64,000 nt of DNA from Lentzea tibetensis (GCF_007845675.1 NZ_VOBR01000003.1:186001-250000); one strand, 5' to 3'; shown: positions 42,108 to 51,111, counted from the stretch's first letter. Translations and numbers: made by a program. Notes: generated by a model not told the origin, from the letters alone.

Positions 42108-42582
42108 GGGGCACACAATGCCAGCCTCTGTGGATCATGGCTGGGCTAGTGGTGCGGGGTGTCCGATTCGGTCGGTTTTGGGTTTTTGGTGGTGGGGTGG
42201 GGAGGTCCTTCGGATGCTTGGGATCATTCGGCTGCCGGTTTGTGCTCGGGGGCCGCGCCCGTTGGGCAGTGCGGGGGTTGGGAGTGCGGCGGGCGCTCTT
42301 TTCTTTTGGTACCTGCCGGTTTTCGCTGTGCTCCCTTGGTACCTGCGGGTTTCGTCGGGCTCCGTTCGCGCCGGTGGGTGTGTGTGCTCCCTTGGCTTCT
42401 GCCGCATCGTGTGGGTCGCCGGGTGAACTGGCATCGCTTCGCCGCGAGTTCTGGAGCTGCCGTACCTGCGGGCCGGGGATTGTCGGTGCTGGCTGAGACC
42501 ATCGATTCGGGGGTCTCCGCGCGGGGGACGCCTGCACGAGCGCGGCCCCCGACAGCAGGCGACCGAGCGCCCAGACCAAGCG
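42108..42582. other. Gene-free, G/T-skewed region with a 30-bp tandem repeat
   Basis: 475 bp between two minus-strand genes with no gene I can support. The plus strand is strikingly rich in G and T. A 30-bp unit beginning TTGGTACCTGC occurs in tandem at 42306-42335 and 42336-42365 (the second with several changes), and GTGCTCCCTTGG recurs at 42384-42395. The promoter of the permease gene must lie at the left end. Confidence 0.5.
42306..42365. repeat. Two tandem 30-bp units (TTGGTACCTGC...)
   Basis: Both copies start TTGGTACCTGC(C/G)GGTTT and end GCTCC(C/G). The best matches are in the first 17 bases. Purpose unknown. Confidence 0.6.
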
Positions 42583-44694
42583 CTAAGCGCGCCAGTCGCT
42601 GGGAAACACGGCCTCCTGAACGGACAAACCGGCCGGCCGGAGGTTGCCGATCGTGCTCTGCGCGTGCAGGTCGAGGAACAGGTCCACGACGTCGGGGTCG
42701 AACTGCTTGCCCCGGCCGTTCCACAGTTCGCGCCTGGCCCGGTTCTCGTCCATGGCGGTCTGGTGTGGACGATGCGACCGCATCGCCGCCCAAGCCACGC
42801 ACACGGCCAGAATCCTTGCCTCCGCCCGGATGTCGGTGCCCACCAGGCCGTCCGGATAGCCGGTGCCGTCATACCGTTCGTGCTGCTGCCGGATGACGTG
42901 CGCGACACCGGCGAACCCCGGCACCATGCGCGCCAGGCGGTAGCCGAAGTCCGGGTGCTGGCGCAGCAGGCGCCACTCCTCGTCGGACAGTGCGCCGGGC
43001 TTGGTGAGCACCACCTCGGGAATGATGACCTTTCCGATGTCGTGCAGCCGGCCCGCCAGCTGAGCGATCCGGATGGTCGACGAGTCCAAGCCGAACTCGG
43101 CGGCGGCCACGCCTGCCCATCGGCTCACCGAACGGCTGTGGTCGTACCGGTGCAGCCAGCCGTCCACGCGGTCGGCGACCTGGCACAGGAACTCGGCCAT
43201 CGCGCCGTCGGTGTCGGGGTCCACGGCGGGTAGCGGCTCGGGGCCTACCGCGATGCGGTTCCGGCCGGCGGCCTTGGCTGTGTACAGAGCGCGGTCCGCG
43301 ATGACCACCAGTTCGTCCGGGCCGTCCCCGTGGATGGGGAAGCTCGCGGAGCCCACGGACACCGTCACGGACAGGTGGATGTCGCCGGACAGTCCGATCG
43401 GTGACGCGGCAACGCGTTCGCGCAGGCGGTTCGCGATGGTGGACAGACGTGCGGGAGCGGCGTCGGGTACGAGCAGAGCGAACTCCTCGCCGCCGTAGCG
43501 GGCCAGCACCTCGCCGGCGCGGGACGCGGAGCGGAGGCGGGACGCGACTTCCACCAGCACCTGGTCGCCCGCGGGGTGGCCGTAGTTGTCGTTGATGGAC
43601 TTGAAGCGGTCCACGTCGATGATGAACACGGCTACGGACCCGTCGGCGCGGCGAGCGCGTGCCACCTCGAGTGGCAGCTGGGCCTCGAAGAAGCGGCGGG
43701 TGTGCAGGCCGGTCAGGCCGTCGGTGATGGCCAGACGGCGCTGGTCGGCCACCAGGCCTGCCAGCCTGGCGATGATGAGCAACGACAGCAGTGCGGAGCC
43801 GGTCGCGATGACCAGGATGTCCTGCTGCGAGTCGCTGACGTCGTGCACCAGCATCAGCACCGGCGCGGCCAGTGCCGCCGAGGACAGTGCGACGATGCGG
43901 CCGCGGCTCAGTCCCGCGTCCTTCACCACCGCGCGGTCCACCAGGCGGGCCATCGTCGGGTGCAGGGCCGCGGCGCCCATCAGCAGGTTGCCGGACAGCC
44001 AGATCGCGTCCAGGAAGTTGCCGGCCTGGTAGCTGCCGTCCAGGCGCTGGAGCACGTACAGGGTGTCCGCGGTCAGGATCATCAGCAGGTTGCCGGTCAG
44101 CAGCACGAACGCGCGCGGGCGCGGGCCTGCGCCGAAGATCAGGCGCAGGGCGACCACGAAGAGGGCCAGGTCCATCATCGGGTAGAGCAGCGTCGCGAAC
44201 TTCACCAGTGCGGGCGACGTCAGGCGGGCCTGCGGGCCGATCAGGTACAGCCACGACGCCATGCCCGCGACGACGGCGAGCACGGCCGCGTCCAGCAGGG
44301 ACGGCAGGTCGAGGCCCGGTGTGCGGCGGCGGATCAGCAGGATCACGCCCGCGACCATCAGCGGGTAGTGGCTCAGGTAGAGCACATCCGCGAACGACGG
44401 GTAATCGGTGAAGTGGAAGACGTAGTGCGAGACGTAGAACGTCAGGTCCGCCAGTGCGTAAACGACCTGGCTGAGACCCAGCAGCACCCACGCCCTGCGC
44501 CATTGCGGCTTGTTGCGCGATACACCTGTGAATACCGCAATCGCGGCGGACATGCTGATCGTGCAGTAGAGAACCACCCGAATCGGCATGCCTGCCGGTG
44601 TGAGCGGAACCAGGTAGTAGACCCCCAGCAGCACATGTCCTGCCAGCAGGTAGGACAACCACGCCACGTTCGAGCCGGCACGGAAGATGGTCAT
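42583..44694 (-). CDS. membrane GGDEF / HD-GYP protein (cyclic di-GMP turnover)
   Basis: 703 residues. The N-terminal 300 have 8-9 membrane helices, then a GGDEF domain with active RYGGEEFALL near 402 (preceded by R-x-x-E, a changed I-site), and an HD-GYP domain: HDIGK near 545, HPDFGYRLA, and QQHERYDGTGYPDGL near 600. The GGEEF should make c-di-GMP. The HD-GYP looks compromised: the usual HHE is QHE, and the metal-ligand Asp in the late V-A-D-x-x-D-A motif is Val (AVCVAWAAM). So it may be a cyclase with a degenerate sensor half. Confidence 0.87.
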   Translation of the reverse strand: MTIFRAGSNVAWLSYLLAGHVLLGVYYLVPLTPAGMPIRVVLYCTISMSAAIAVFTGVSRNKPQWRRAWVLLGLSQVVYALADLTFYVSHYVFHFTDYPSFADVLYLSHYPLMVAGVILLIRRRTPGLDLPSLLDAAVLAVVAGMASWLYLIGPQARLTSPALVKFATLLYPMMDLALFVVALRLIFGAGPRPRAFVLLTGNLLMILTADTLYVLQRLDGSYQAGNFLDAIWLSGNLLMGAAALHPTMARLVDRAVVKDAGLSRGRIVALSSAALAAPVLMLVHDVSDSQQDILVIATGSALLSLLIIARLAGLVADQRRLAITDGLTGLHTRRFFEAQLPLEVARARRADGSVAVFIIDVDRFKSINDNYGHPAGDQVLVEVASRLRSASRAGEVLARYGGEEFALLVPDAAPARLSTIANRLRERVAASPIGLSGDIHLSVTVSVGSASFPIHGDGPDELVVIADRALYTAKAAGRNRIAVGPEPLPAVDPDTDGAMAEFLCQVADRVDGWLHRYDHSRSVSRWAGVAAAEFGLDSSTIRIAQLAGRLHDIGKVIIPEVVLTKPGALSDEEWRLLRQHPDFGYRLARMVPGFAGVAHVIRQQHERYDGTGYPDGLVGTDIRAEARILAVCVAWAAMRSHRPHQTAMDENRARRELWNGRGKQFDPDVVDLFLDLHAQSTIGNLRPAGLSVQEAVFPSDWRA

Positions 44695-44796
44695 GCGACC
44701 ACGTGACCCCTCATCTGCGTTGTCCTGGTCAAGCGGCTTGATGATGCCCGACCGGCCATGTCGATGACACCGTGGTTACTCCAATGAGGTGACGAA

Positions 44797-44824
44797 ATAA
44801 TACGCGAACCGACGTTACCGCAAA
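44797..44824 (-). promoter_or_regulatory. Possible promoter of the GGDEF gene
   Basis: TATTAT (44797-44802, minus strand) is a near-consensus -10 in an A/T-rich patch; TTTGCG 16 bp upstream is a weak -35. It would give a leader of about 100 nt. The other DNA between 44695 and 44931 shows no gene. Confidence 0.4.
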
Positions 44825-44931
44825 TTCAGTTCTCGCATTAGCGTTGACAGTTTTCCTGGTCACCCGCATCTTCTTGTCACGCGTGCGATCTCAGCTGTGG
44901 CAGCGAGTTCGCGATGGTGATCTTGACCACG

Positions 44932-45708
44932 TCAGCGGGCGTAGCGGCCGGGGCTGACGCCCAGCATCCGGCTGAAGTGGCGGGTGAGGTGCGACTGGTC
45001 GTAGAAGCCGGCCATGGTCGCGACCTGCGCCGGCGGGTGCCCGGCGAGCAGGTACCGGCGCGCCAGGTCGACACGTCTGCCGGTCAGGTAGCGGTGCGGC
45101 GGCATGCCGTACTCCTGGCTGAACGCGCGCACCAGGTGCGTCGGCGCCACGTGCAGCAGCTGGGCGGCCTCGTCGAGGGTGATGTTCGACGGCACGCGCG
45201 TGTCGAGCAGCTGGCGGAAGCGGTCGGCGAGGCGCGGGTCCCGCCACGTCGGCGTGTCGCCGCCGGAGAAGTGGTGGCGCAGGCGTTCGGTGATCAGCGC
45301 GAGCCTGCTCTCCGCCTCCAGGTCCTCGGTGCGCGGCAGCAGCGCCTCGTGCAGCTGGTGCACTCGTTGGCGCAGCAACGGATCCGCGAGCGCGGGCGTG
45401 TCCACGGTCGCGCCGATCAGGCCGGTGCCGAGCACTTCGCTCTCCAGGTACAGCACGCGTTTGCGGAACCCCGTCGGCAGTGCGGACCGGCCGTCGTGCG
45501 GCACGTGCGGTGGCAGCAAGGTGACCTGCGACCGCACGGCGCCGTGCTCGTGGTGGTCGAGCTCGTACCGCACGGCGCCGGAGTCGACGATCAGCAACGT
45601 CCACGCGTCGTGCGTGTGCGCCGGGTAGGCGTGGTCGGTGAAGGAGGCGTGGAAGACCTCCCTGATGCCGTGCACCGACGGCCGCCAGGCCGTGACGTCG
45701 GAGCTCAC
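44932..45708 (-). CDS. AraC-family regulator
   Basis: 258 residues from the GTG at 45708 (a TTG at 45723 is in frame). The N-terminal half is a cupin-like sensor (HAYPAHTHDAWTLLIVDSGAV), and the C-terminal 100 residues hold two AraC helix-turn-helix motifs (ITLDEAAQLLHVAPTHLVRAF and QVATMAGFYDQSHLTRHFSRMLGVSPGRYAR). -10-like TACGTT lies 6 nt before the GTG. It is divergent from a DUF2000 gene, its most likely target. Confidence 0.88.
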   Translation of the reverse strand: MSSDVTAWRPSVHGIREVFHASFTDHAYPAHTHDAWTLLIVDSGAVRYELDHHEHGAVRSQVTLLPPHVPHDGRSALPTGFRKRVLYLESEVLGTGLIGATVDTPALADPLLRQRVHQLHEALLPRTEDLEAESRLALITERLRHHFSGGDTPTWRDPRLADRFRQLLDTRVPSNITLDEAAQLLHVAPTHLVRAFSQEYGMPPHRYLTGRRVDLARRYLLAGHPPAQVATMAGFYDQSHLTRHFSRMLGVSPGRYAR

Positions 45709-45757
45709 GTCAAGAACGTACAAGACCGGCGCCGTGCCCGTCGCTCACGCTGAACCC

Positions 45758-46171
45758 GTGCAGAAGTTCGACACCAAGATCGCCGTGCTGCTCAGGGACG
45801 ACCTCGTCGGCTGGCAGCGGCTCAACGTGACCGCGTTCCTCGTCAGCGGCATCGCCGCGGGCAACCCGGACCTGATGGGTGAACCCTACGAGGACGCCGA
45901 CAACACGCTCTACTTGCCGATGTTCCGCCAGCCCGTGCTGGTGTTCGCCGGCTCCAAGGAGGTGGTGACCGCCGCGCACGCGAAAGCGCTGGGCCGCAAC
46001 ATGAGGCTGGCCGTGTTCACCTCGGACCTGTTCTCCACCGGCAACGACGACGACAACCGCGCCGCCGTCCGGGCCGTGCCGCGCGACCAGCTCGACCTGG
46101 TCGGCATCGCGGTGCACGGCCAGCGCAACGCCGTCGACAAGGTCCTCAAAGGTGCCCGAATGCACGACTGA
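45758..46171 (+). CDS. DUF2000 family protein
   Basis: 137 residues (FDTKIAVLLRDDLVGWQRLNVTAFLVSGIAAG ... LYLPMFRQPVLVFAGSKEVV ... GIAVHGQRNAVDKVLKGARMHD) matching DUF2000, a small soluble family of unknown role found beside AraC regulators. The GTG at 45758 gives the usual length. The 3' end overlaps the convergent MocR gene by 26 bp. Confidence 0.8.
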   Translation: MQKFDTKIAVLLRDDLVGWQRLNVTAFLVSGIAAGNPDLMGEPYEDADNTLYLPMFRQPVLVFAGSKEVVTAAHAKALGRNMRLAVFTSDLFSTGNDDDNRAAVRAVPRDQLDLVGIAVHGQRNAVDKVLKGARMHD

Positions 46172-47492
46172 GGCCCTCGTCGATCCGGTCGAGACCGACG
46201 GCGCCGAACCCGATCACCACGCCGTTCCCGCCGCGGTACCGGCTCAGCGGCTCGACCACGACCGCCGGATCCCTTGACACCACAGGGGAATCGGCGAGCG
46301 CGCACACGTGCAACCCCGCCGCGGACGGCACGAGTCGCAGCCACGGCAGGCGTTCCACCGCGGCGACCACGCGTTCGTGCCGCGCGGCGTACACCTTGGT
46401 GGCCTTGCGGACGTGCCGCGCCAGCTGTCCCTCGTCGATGAACCGGGCGAGCGCGATCTGGTCGGGCAGGCCGGTGTGCCAGTCGGACACCTTCTTGGCC
46501 TGCCGCAACGCCTCCCGCAACGACGCGGGTGCGACCAGGAAACCCAGGCGCAGCGCGGGAACCAGCGTCTTGGAGAACGACCCGACGTACACGACGCGGC
46601 CGGTGCGGTCGAGGCTCTGCAGCGGTTCGAGCGGCCGGTCGGAGAACCGGAACTCGCTGTCGTAGTCGTCCTCGACGACCACCGCGTCGTGCCGCTGCGC
46701 CCAGTCGAGCAACGCGGTTCTCCGCGCGAGCGACATCGGTGTGCCCAGCGGGAACTGGTGCGACGGCGTCACGTACACCAGCCGCGCCTTGGGCAGCGCG
46801 TCCACGACGATGCCTTCACGGTCGACGGGCACACCGACCACGCGCGCGCCCAACGTCTCGAACAGCAGCCGGGCCGGGGGATAGCCGGGTTCCTCGACCG
46901 CCACGGTCGTCCCCGGCGCCACCAGCACCCGCCCGATCAGGTCGAGCGCCTGCTGCGCGCCGTTCGTGACGAGCACGTCGTCCGCGCTCGCCCGCACCGA
47001 CCGCGCGATGCCGATGTGCCGGGCGATCGCCTCGCGCAGCGCGTCGTGGCCCTCAGGCGGCGCGTACTGACCGAGGATCCGGCCGGTCAGCGACTGCGTC
47101 ACGAGCCGCCGCCACGTCTGCAGCGGGAACAGCCGCGCGTCCGGGAAGCCGACGCTGAAGTCGATCTCGGCCGCCGGTCGGGACTCGGACCGCAGGTCCC
47201 GCCACACCTCGCGCGGCCGCAGGTCAGCGCCTCGCGGAGCCGACCGCGCGCGGCCGGGGCGCACCGTGCTGACGAACGTGCCCGCGCCGACCCTGCCGAC
47301 CAGGAAACCCTCGGCGGTGAGCCGCTCGTACGCGGTGGCGACGGTGTTGCGGGACACCTGGAGGCTGCGCGCGAGCTCGCGGGTCGGCGGCAGCCTCTCG
47401 CCGGGCCGCAGCCTGCCGTCCAGCATCGCGTCGTGCAGCTGCCGGTAGATCTGGGTGACCAAGTCGCCGCTCCCGGCCAGCATCAATTCCAT
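46146..47492 (-). CDS. MocR-type regulator (PdxR-like)
   Basis: 448 residues: GntR winged helix (DAMLDGRLRPGERLPPTRELARSLQVSRNTVATAYERL), then an aminotransferase fold with SVGFPDARLFP, GAQQALDLIG, VEEPGYPPAR, a VEDDYDSEFRF strand and the PLP Lys in VGSFSKTLVPALRLGF. This layout fits PdxR and related PLP-sensing regulators. The ATG at 47492 is chosen since earlier in-frame starts run into the operator. It is divergent from an MFS gene and the gap has a GATTGG-C-CCAATC palindrome. Confidence 0.87.
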   Translation of the reverse strand: MELMLAGSGDLVTQIYRQLHDAMLDGRLRPGERLPPTRELARSLQVSRNTVATAYERLTAEGFLVGRVGAGTFVSTVRPGRARSAPRGADLRPREVWRDLRSESRPAAEIDFSVGFPDARLFPLQTWRRLVTQSLTGRILGQYAPPEGHDALREAIARHIGIARSVRASADDVLVTNGAQQALDLIGRVLVAPGTTVAVEEPGYPPARLLFETLGARVVGVPVDREGIVVDALPKARLVYVTPSHQFPLGTPMSLARRTALLDWAQRHDAVVVEDDYDSEFRFSDRPLEPLQSLDRTGRVVYVGSFSKTLVPALRLGFLVAPASLREALRQAKKVSDWHTGLPDQIALARFIDEGQLARHVRKATKVYAARHERVVAAVERLPWLRLVPSAAGLHVCALADSPVVSRDPAVVVEPLSRYRGGNGVVIGFGAVGLDRIDEGLSRAFGHL

Positions 47493-47505
47493 GATTGGCC
47501 CAATC
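47493..47505. promoter_or_regulatory. MocR-associated palindrome GATTGGCCCAATC
   Basis: A perfect 6-1-6 palindrome directly before the mocR start; a half-site CCAATC recurs at 47536-47541 near the MFS side, with TTGGACC at 47519-47525. The half-sites suggest a repeated operator for the MocR regulator. Confidence 0.6.
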
Positions 47506-47560
47506 AGATCGCACGAACTTGGACCTTCTGAGGATCCAATCATGGTCATAGCGTTGAGCT

Positions 47561-48778
47561 GTGTCCAGCCGACTTCTCGCATTCGCGCAGCTGACGAACT
47601 CCGTCGGCGACGGTGGGTACTACGTGTGCTCAGCGCTCTACTTCACCCTGGTCATCGGGTTGTCACCGGCGCAGGTCGGTCTCGGGCTCACCCTCGCGTG
47701 GGGCGTCGGGTCCGTAGCGGGCGTCGCGCTCGGCCACGTCGCCGACCGGCACGGCCCGCGCGGCACCGCCGTCGTGCTCGCGCTCGCCACGGCGGTCGCG
47801 ATCGGCTCGCTGCTGTTCGTCCGGTCGTTCCCGCTGTTCGTGCTCGCCGTGTGCGTCTACGCGAGCGTCCAGTCCGGACTCGCCGCCGCGCGGCAGGCGC
47901 TGCTCGCGGCGCTCGTCGCACCGGACGAGCGCACGAAGGCGCGCGCCAGGCTGCAGTCCACGAGCAACGCCGGCATCGCGATCGGTGCCGCGTTCGGTGG
48001 ACTGGCACTGCACTTCGGCACCACCGAGGCCTACCTCGCGGTGTTCGCGCTCGACGCGGCGAGCTTCGTGGTCGCCGCGGTCATCCTGTCCCGGCTGCCG
48101 CACGTCGTCGGAATGCCGAAGCAGCAGGGTGAACCGGCGATCGCGGTGCTGCGCGACCGGCCGTACGCGCTGATCTCGTTGCTGCACGCGGTGATGCTGC
48201 TGAACATGCCGCTGCTGAGCCTGATCATTCCACTGTGGATCGTGCAGCGCACCGACGCGCCGACCTGGTTCGCCTCGTCGCTGCTGGTGCTCAACACCGT
48301 GAGCGTCGTGCTGTTCCAGGTCCGCATCGCCCGCGGCGCAACGGGTCTGGGTGCCGCGTCGAAGCTCGTCCAGCACTCCGGCGCGCTGATGCTGTTGTCC
48401 TGCGGCCTGTTCGCTCTCTCCGGGATCGTGACCGGCGCGTGGACGGGCGCGGCGGCGCTGCTGGCCGCCGCGGGGCTCCAGGTGTTCGGCGAGATGAAGC
48501 TCGCGTCCGGCGCGTGGGAGATCAGCTTCAGCCTCGCGCCCGCCGACAAGCAGGGCCAGTACCAGGGCTTCTTCGGCGCCGGTGTGGCCGTCGCCAGGAT
48601 GATCGGCCCGGTGTTGCTCACCACTGTCGTGCTCGGGTGGGGAGCGGTCGGCTGGCTGCTCGTCGGCGTGCTGTTCCTCGGCGCCGGCTACGCGATGGGA
48701 CCGGCGGTGCGCTGGGCGCGGGAGAAGAAGTCGATCAGCACCGGCGCGAGCGCGTCCGGCTTGATGATGTGCGTCTGA
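47561..48778 (+). CDS. MFS transporter
   Basis: 405 residues and about 12 membrane helices, with the loop GHVADRHGPRGTAVVLALATAV after TM2 (MFS motif A). It resembles small-molecule efflux pumps of actinomycetes. The GTG at 47561 has no Shine-Dalgarno. The last 30 codons overlap the convergent hydrolase gene by 91 bp, and the tail beyond VRWARE is not membrane-like, so an ancestral stop may have been lost. Confidence 0.87.
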   Translation: MSSRLLAFAQLTNSVGDGGYYVCSALYFTLVIGLSPAQVGLGLTLAWGVGSVAGVALGHVADRHGPRGTAVVLALATAVAIGSLLFVRSFPLFVLAVCVYASVQSGLAAARQALLAALVAPDERTKARARLQSTSNAGIAIGAAFGGLALHFGTTEAYLAVFALDAASFVVAAVILSRLPHVVGMPKQQGEPAIAVLRDRPYALISLLHAVMLLNMPLLSLIIPLWIVQRTDAPTWFASSLLVLNTVSVVLFQVRIARGATGLGAASKLVQHSGALMLLSCGLFALSGIVTGAWTGAAALLAAAGLQVFGEMKLASGAWEISFSLAPADKQGQYQGFFGAGVAVARMIGPVLLTTVVLGWGAVGWLLVGVLFLGAGYAMGPAVRWAREKKSISTGASASGLMMCV

Positions 48779-49512
48779 CCGGGGATCGAGACGTACTCCG
48801 AGCCCAGCAGGCCGGCCAGCGAGCGCATCCCGGTGTGCAGGTAGCCGGGGCTCTTCCCGCCGTTCATCACCAGCGACGGCATCTTCACGTTCATCCACCG
48901 GGTGGTCGGCAGCGGCTTGCCGGACGCGTTGTCGCCGACGATCCGCAGATCGTTCGGCAGCGTCGGCGCGATCGCGACGACCTTCTTCCACGCCGGCGTG
49001 AACACCATCATCGTGACCAGGAAGCCGGGCCACCCGATGACGCGCAGGAACGTCTTCAGCGCCTCACCGGGGTGGCCTGCCGCGACCATGGCGTCGATCT
49101 GCTCGATCAGGTCGTCCGGGCGACCGGGGTGCGAGTCCGCCTCCACCAGGAACGGCGCTTCGTACAGCGCGAGCCTGGTGAAGCCCTCGAGCCGCTCGGC
49201 GGCCTCCAGCGCGAGCGCCGCGCCGCACGAGATGCCGTAGAGGTACGCGCTGCCGCCTGCCAGCTGGAGCAGCGCGTCGATGTCCTCGATCTCGCGCTCG
49301 ATCGACCACGGCGTCTCGCCGTCACCGGTCTCGCCGCGGCCGCGCCGGTCGTAGCTGTAGAACGTGAAGTGGGGCGCAAGCAGCTTGCCCAGCGGTTGTG
49401 ACGGGCCGAAGCCCCGGTGGCTGAGCGCACCGTCAACCATGATCAACGGTGGGCCGTCGCCCACGACGCTGTACGCGATCTTCGTGCCGTCCGCCGAAAG
49501 CACTTTGCCCAT
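48688..49512 (-). CDS. alpha/beta hydrolase, paralogue B
   Basis: 274 residues: LIMVDGALSHRGFGP near 24, YSYDRRGRGETG near 52, nucleophile elbow GISCGAAL near 94 and a C-terminal His in PGQTHIIKPDAL. The whole protein lines up with the gene just upstream (DRRGRGETG, TLPNDLR, GKPLP, GGKSP), so the two are tandem duplicates. GGAG lies about 16 nt before the ATG, with AAAGGG nearer. Last gene of the SRPBCC operon. Confidence 0.87.
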   Translation of the reverse strand: MGKVLSADGTKIAYSVVGDGPPLIMVDGALSHRGFGPSQPLGKLLAPHFTFYSYDRRGRGETGDGETPWSIEREIEDIDALLQLAGGSAYLYGISCGAALALEAAERLEGFTRLALYEAPFLVEADSHPGRPDDLIEQIDAMVAAGHPGEALKTFLRVIGWPGFLVTMMVFTPAWKKVVAIAPTLPNDLRIVGDNASGKPLPTTRWMNVKMPSLVMNGGKSPGYLHTGMRSLAGLLGSEYVSIPGQTHIIKPDALAPVLIDFFSRAQRTAGPIA

Positions 49513-49527
49513 GTCGCCCTTTCGCTC

Positions 49528-50325
49528 CTAGCCGCGAGTGAAGAACTCCACCAGCACGGGCGCCACCACCGCGGCCTTGACCATGTGGGTCTGGCCTTCG
49601 AGAGTGCGGTACTCGGCGTCCGGCAGGATCTCCGACAGCGACCGCACACCGTTGCGCATGTACACCGGGCTCTTGCCGCCGTCGATCGCGAGCGCGGGCA
49701 TCGTAGCGCTTGTCCACCGGTCAACGGGCAGAGGTTTTCCCGCTCCGGTGTCGCCCAGTGCGCGCAGGTCGTTCGGCAGCGTGTGGGCGACCGCCTTGAG
49801 CTTCTTCCACACCGGGGTCAGCTTCATGATCGTGATGGCGAACCCCGGCGTGCCGACCGTCTTCATGAACGTCTGCAGCGCGTCGCCCGGCTTCCCGGCG
49901 GCGATCATCGCGTCCATGTTCTCGATGTAGTCGTCCGGCCGGGCGGGATGCGTGTCGTCGACGATGAACGGCGGCTCGTACACCGCGATCTTCTTGACAC
50001 CGCTCAGTCTCGCCGCCGCCTCCAGCGCCACCACCGCGCCCGACGACGCGCCGAACAGGAACGCCTCGCCGCCCGCCTCCTTCAGCAGCACCCCGATGTC
50101 GTCGATCTCGCGCTCGAGCGTCCAGTTCTCGTTCCCGCCGGTCTCACCACGTCCGCGGCGGTCGTAGTAGTAGACGGTGAAGTTCGGGGCCAGCGCGGTC
50201 GCGAGGTTCTTCATCGGGCCGAAAGCGCGGTAGCAGAGCGCGCCGTCGACCAGGACGAGCGCGGGGCCCGAGCCGACCTTCGAGTAGGCGACGGCGGTGC
50301 CGTCTGGGGAAACCACGGTGCTCAT
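49528..50325 (-). CDS. alpha/beta hydrolase, paralogue A
   Basis: 265 residues with LVLVDGALCYRAFGP, YYYDRRGRGETGG, nucleophile GASSGAVV and C-terminal GQTHMVKAAV. It is a clear paralogue of the next gene (same motifs in the same order). The ATG at 50325 overlaps the SRPBCC stop (ATGA). An upstream read-through of more than 200 codons is antisense to nothing useful and is rejected. Confidence 0.88.
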   Translation of the reverse strand: MSTVVSPDGTAVAYSKVGSGPALVLVDGALCYRAFGPMKNLATALAPNFTVYYYDRRGRGETGGNENWTLEREIDDIGVLLKEAGGEAFLFGASSGAVVALEAAARLSGVKKIAVYEPPFIVDDTHPARPDDYIENMDAMIAAGKPGDALQTFMKTVGTPGFAITIMKLTPVWKKLKAVAHTLPNDLRALGDTGAGKPLPVDRWTSATMPALAIDGGKSPVYMRNGVRSLSEILPDAEYRTLEGQTHMVKAAVVAPVLVEFFTRG

Positions 50326-51029
50326 TTCGCCTCCAGGGTCTGCGTGAGCCACTGCTGCCAGGACTCTTCGGTGTCGTTGCCGTCGAACACGTGGTGTGAC
50401 GCGATCATCGGACCGAAGAAGCCCCGCATGAAGCGGTACATCGCGTGGTCCGTGCGGATGCCGAGCGTGTGCGGGTTGCTGAAGTAGACGACGCCGTCGG
50501 CGCCGTTGACCGTGACGCGATCGCCTTCGTCGCCCCCGCCGATCGCGGCGCGGATCTTGGCCCACGCGGTGTCCCAGTCGCCGGGGACCGGGCCGAACGC
50601 GGTGATCGGCCGCGCGGTGCGCCCGGCGAAGTGGCGCAGGTACGTGACCAGCGTGCCGAAGAACAGCGCGTTGCCCAGCGTCATGGCCTCGAACTCGTCC
50701 GCCCAGTCGTCGCCGGGCAGGAAGCCGCTGGTGACGACGCGCAGCACGGTGGCGCCGCGGTCGCGGCCCTCGATCATGAACTCGTAGGCGACGAACCGGC
50801 CGTCCGGCGCGAGGCCGCTGTCGTGCTTGAAGTGGTGCGGCGGCTCCCACGCCGTCACGGCCGACGTCGGCTGGTACTCGCCGAACGCCATCCGCACCTG
50901 GCCGTTCTCGACCTCGTTGCGACCCATGAACCACGAGTCGATGCCGGGCCCGGTGGCGATCGCCTCCCAGACCTCCTCGACGGAAGCGGGCACCTCGGCC
51001 TCGCTGTGCCCTTCGAACGCGTGGCCCAT
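50322..51029 (-). CDS. SRPBCC (AHSA1-like) domain protein
   Basis: 235 residues. The first 140 form a START/Bet v1-like fold (AEVPASVEEVWEAIATGPGIDSWFMG ... WEPPHHFKHDSG ... DRGATVLRVVTSGF), as in AHSA1/CalC/PhzA-like SRPBCC proteins that bind hydrophobic ligands; the rest is a longer tail. It leads an operon with two paralogous hydrolases, suggesting shared detoxification or modification of a lipophilic compound. Confidence 0.87.
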   Translation of the reverse strand: MGHAFEGHSEAEVPASVEEVWEAIATGPGIDSWFMGRNEVENGQVRMAFGEYQPTSAVTAWEPPHHFKHDSGLAPDGRFVAYEFMIEGRDRGATVLRVVTSGFLPGDDWADEFEAMTLGNALFFGTLVTYLRHFAGRTARPITAFGPVPGDWDTAWAKIRAAIGGGDEGDRVTVNGADGVVYFSNPHTLGIRTDHAMYRFMRGFFGPMIASHHVFDGNDTEESWQQWLTQTLEAK

Positions 51030-51081
51030 CAGGCCTCCTCCCGGTGACGCACGACCCTAACTCTGCTGCCGAACACTTTTC

Positions 51082-51111
51082 TTGTCAAGACAGCGCTGGA
51101 TGTCTTGACAA
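51082..51111. promoter_or_regulatory. 11-bp inverted repeat with divergent TTGACA boxes
   Basis: TTGTCAAGACA (51082-51092) and TGTCTTGACAA (51101-51111) are perfect inverted arms 8 bp apart. Each arm contains TTGACA, so it doubles as the -35 box of the SRPBCC operon (51083-51088, minus) and of the DUF998 gene (51105-51110, plus). A repressor here would shut both. Confidence 0.65.

Noticed and set aside
42026-42908. Frames on both strands over the 42.1-42.6 kb region
   Set aside because: They are long only because of base skew, are Cys/Gly/Phe-rich or Lys/Pro-rich and show no domain.
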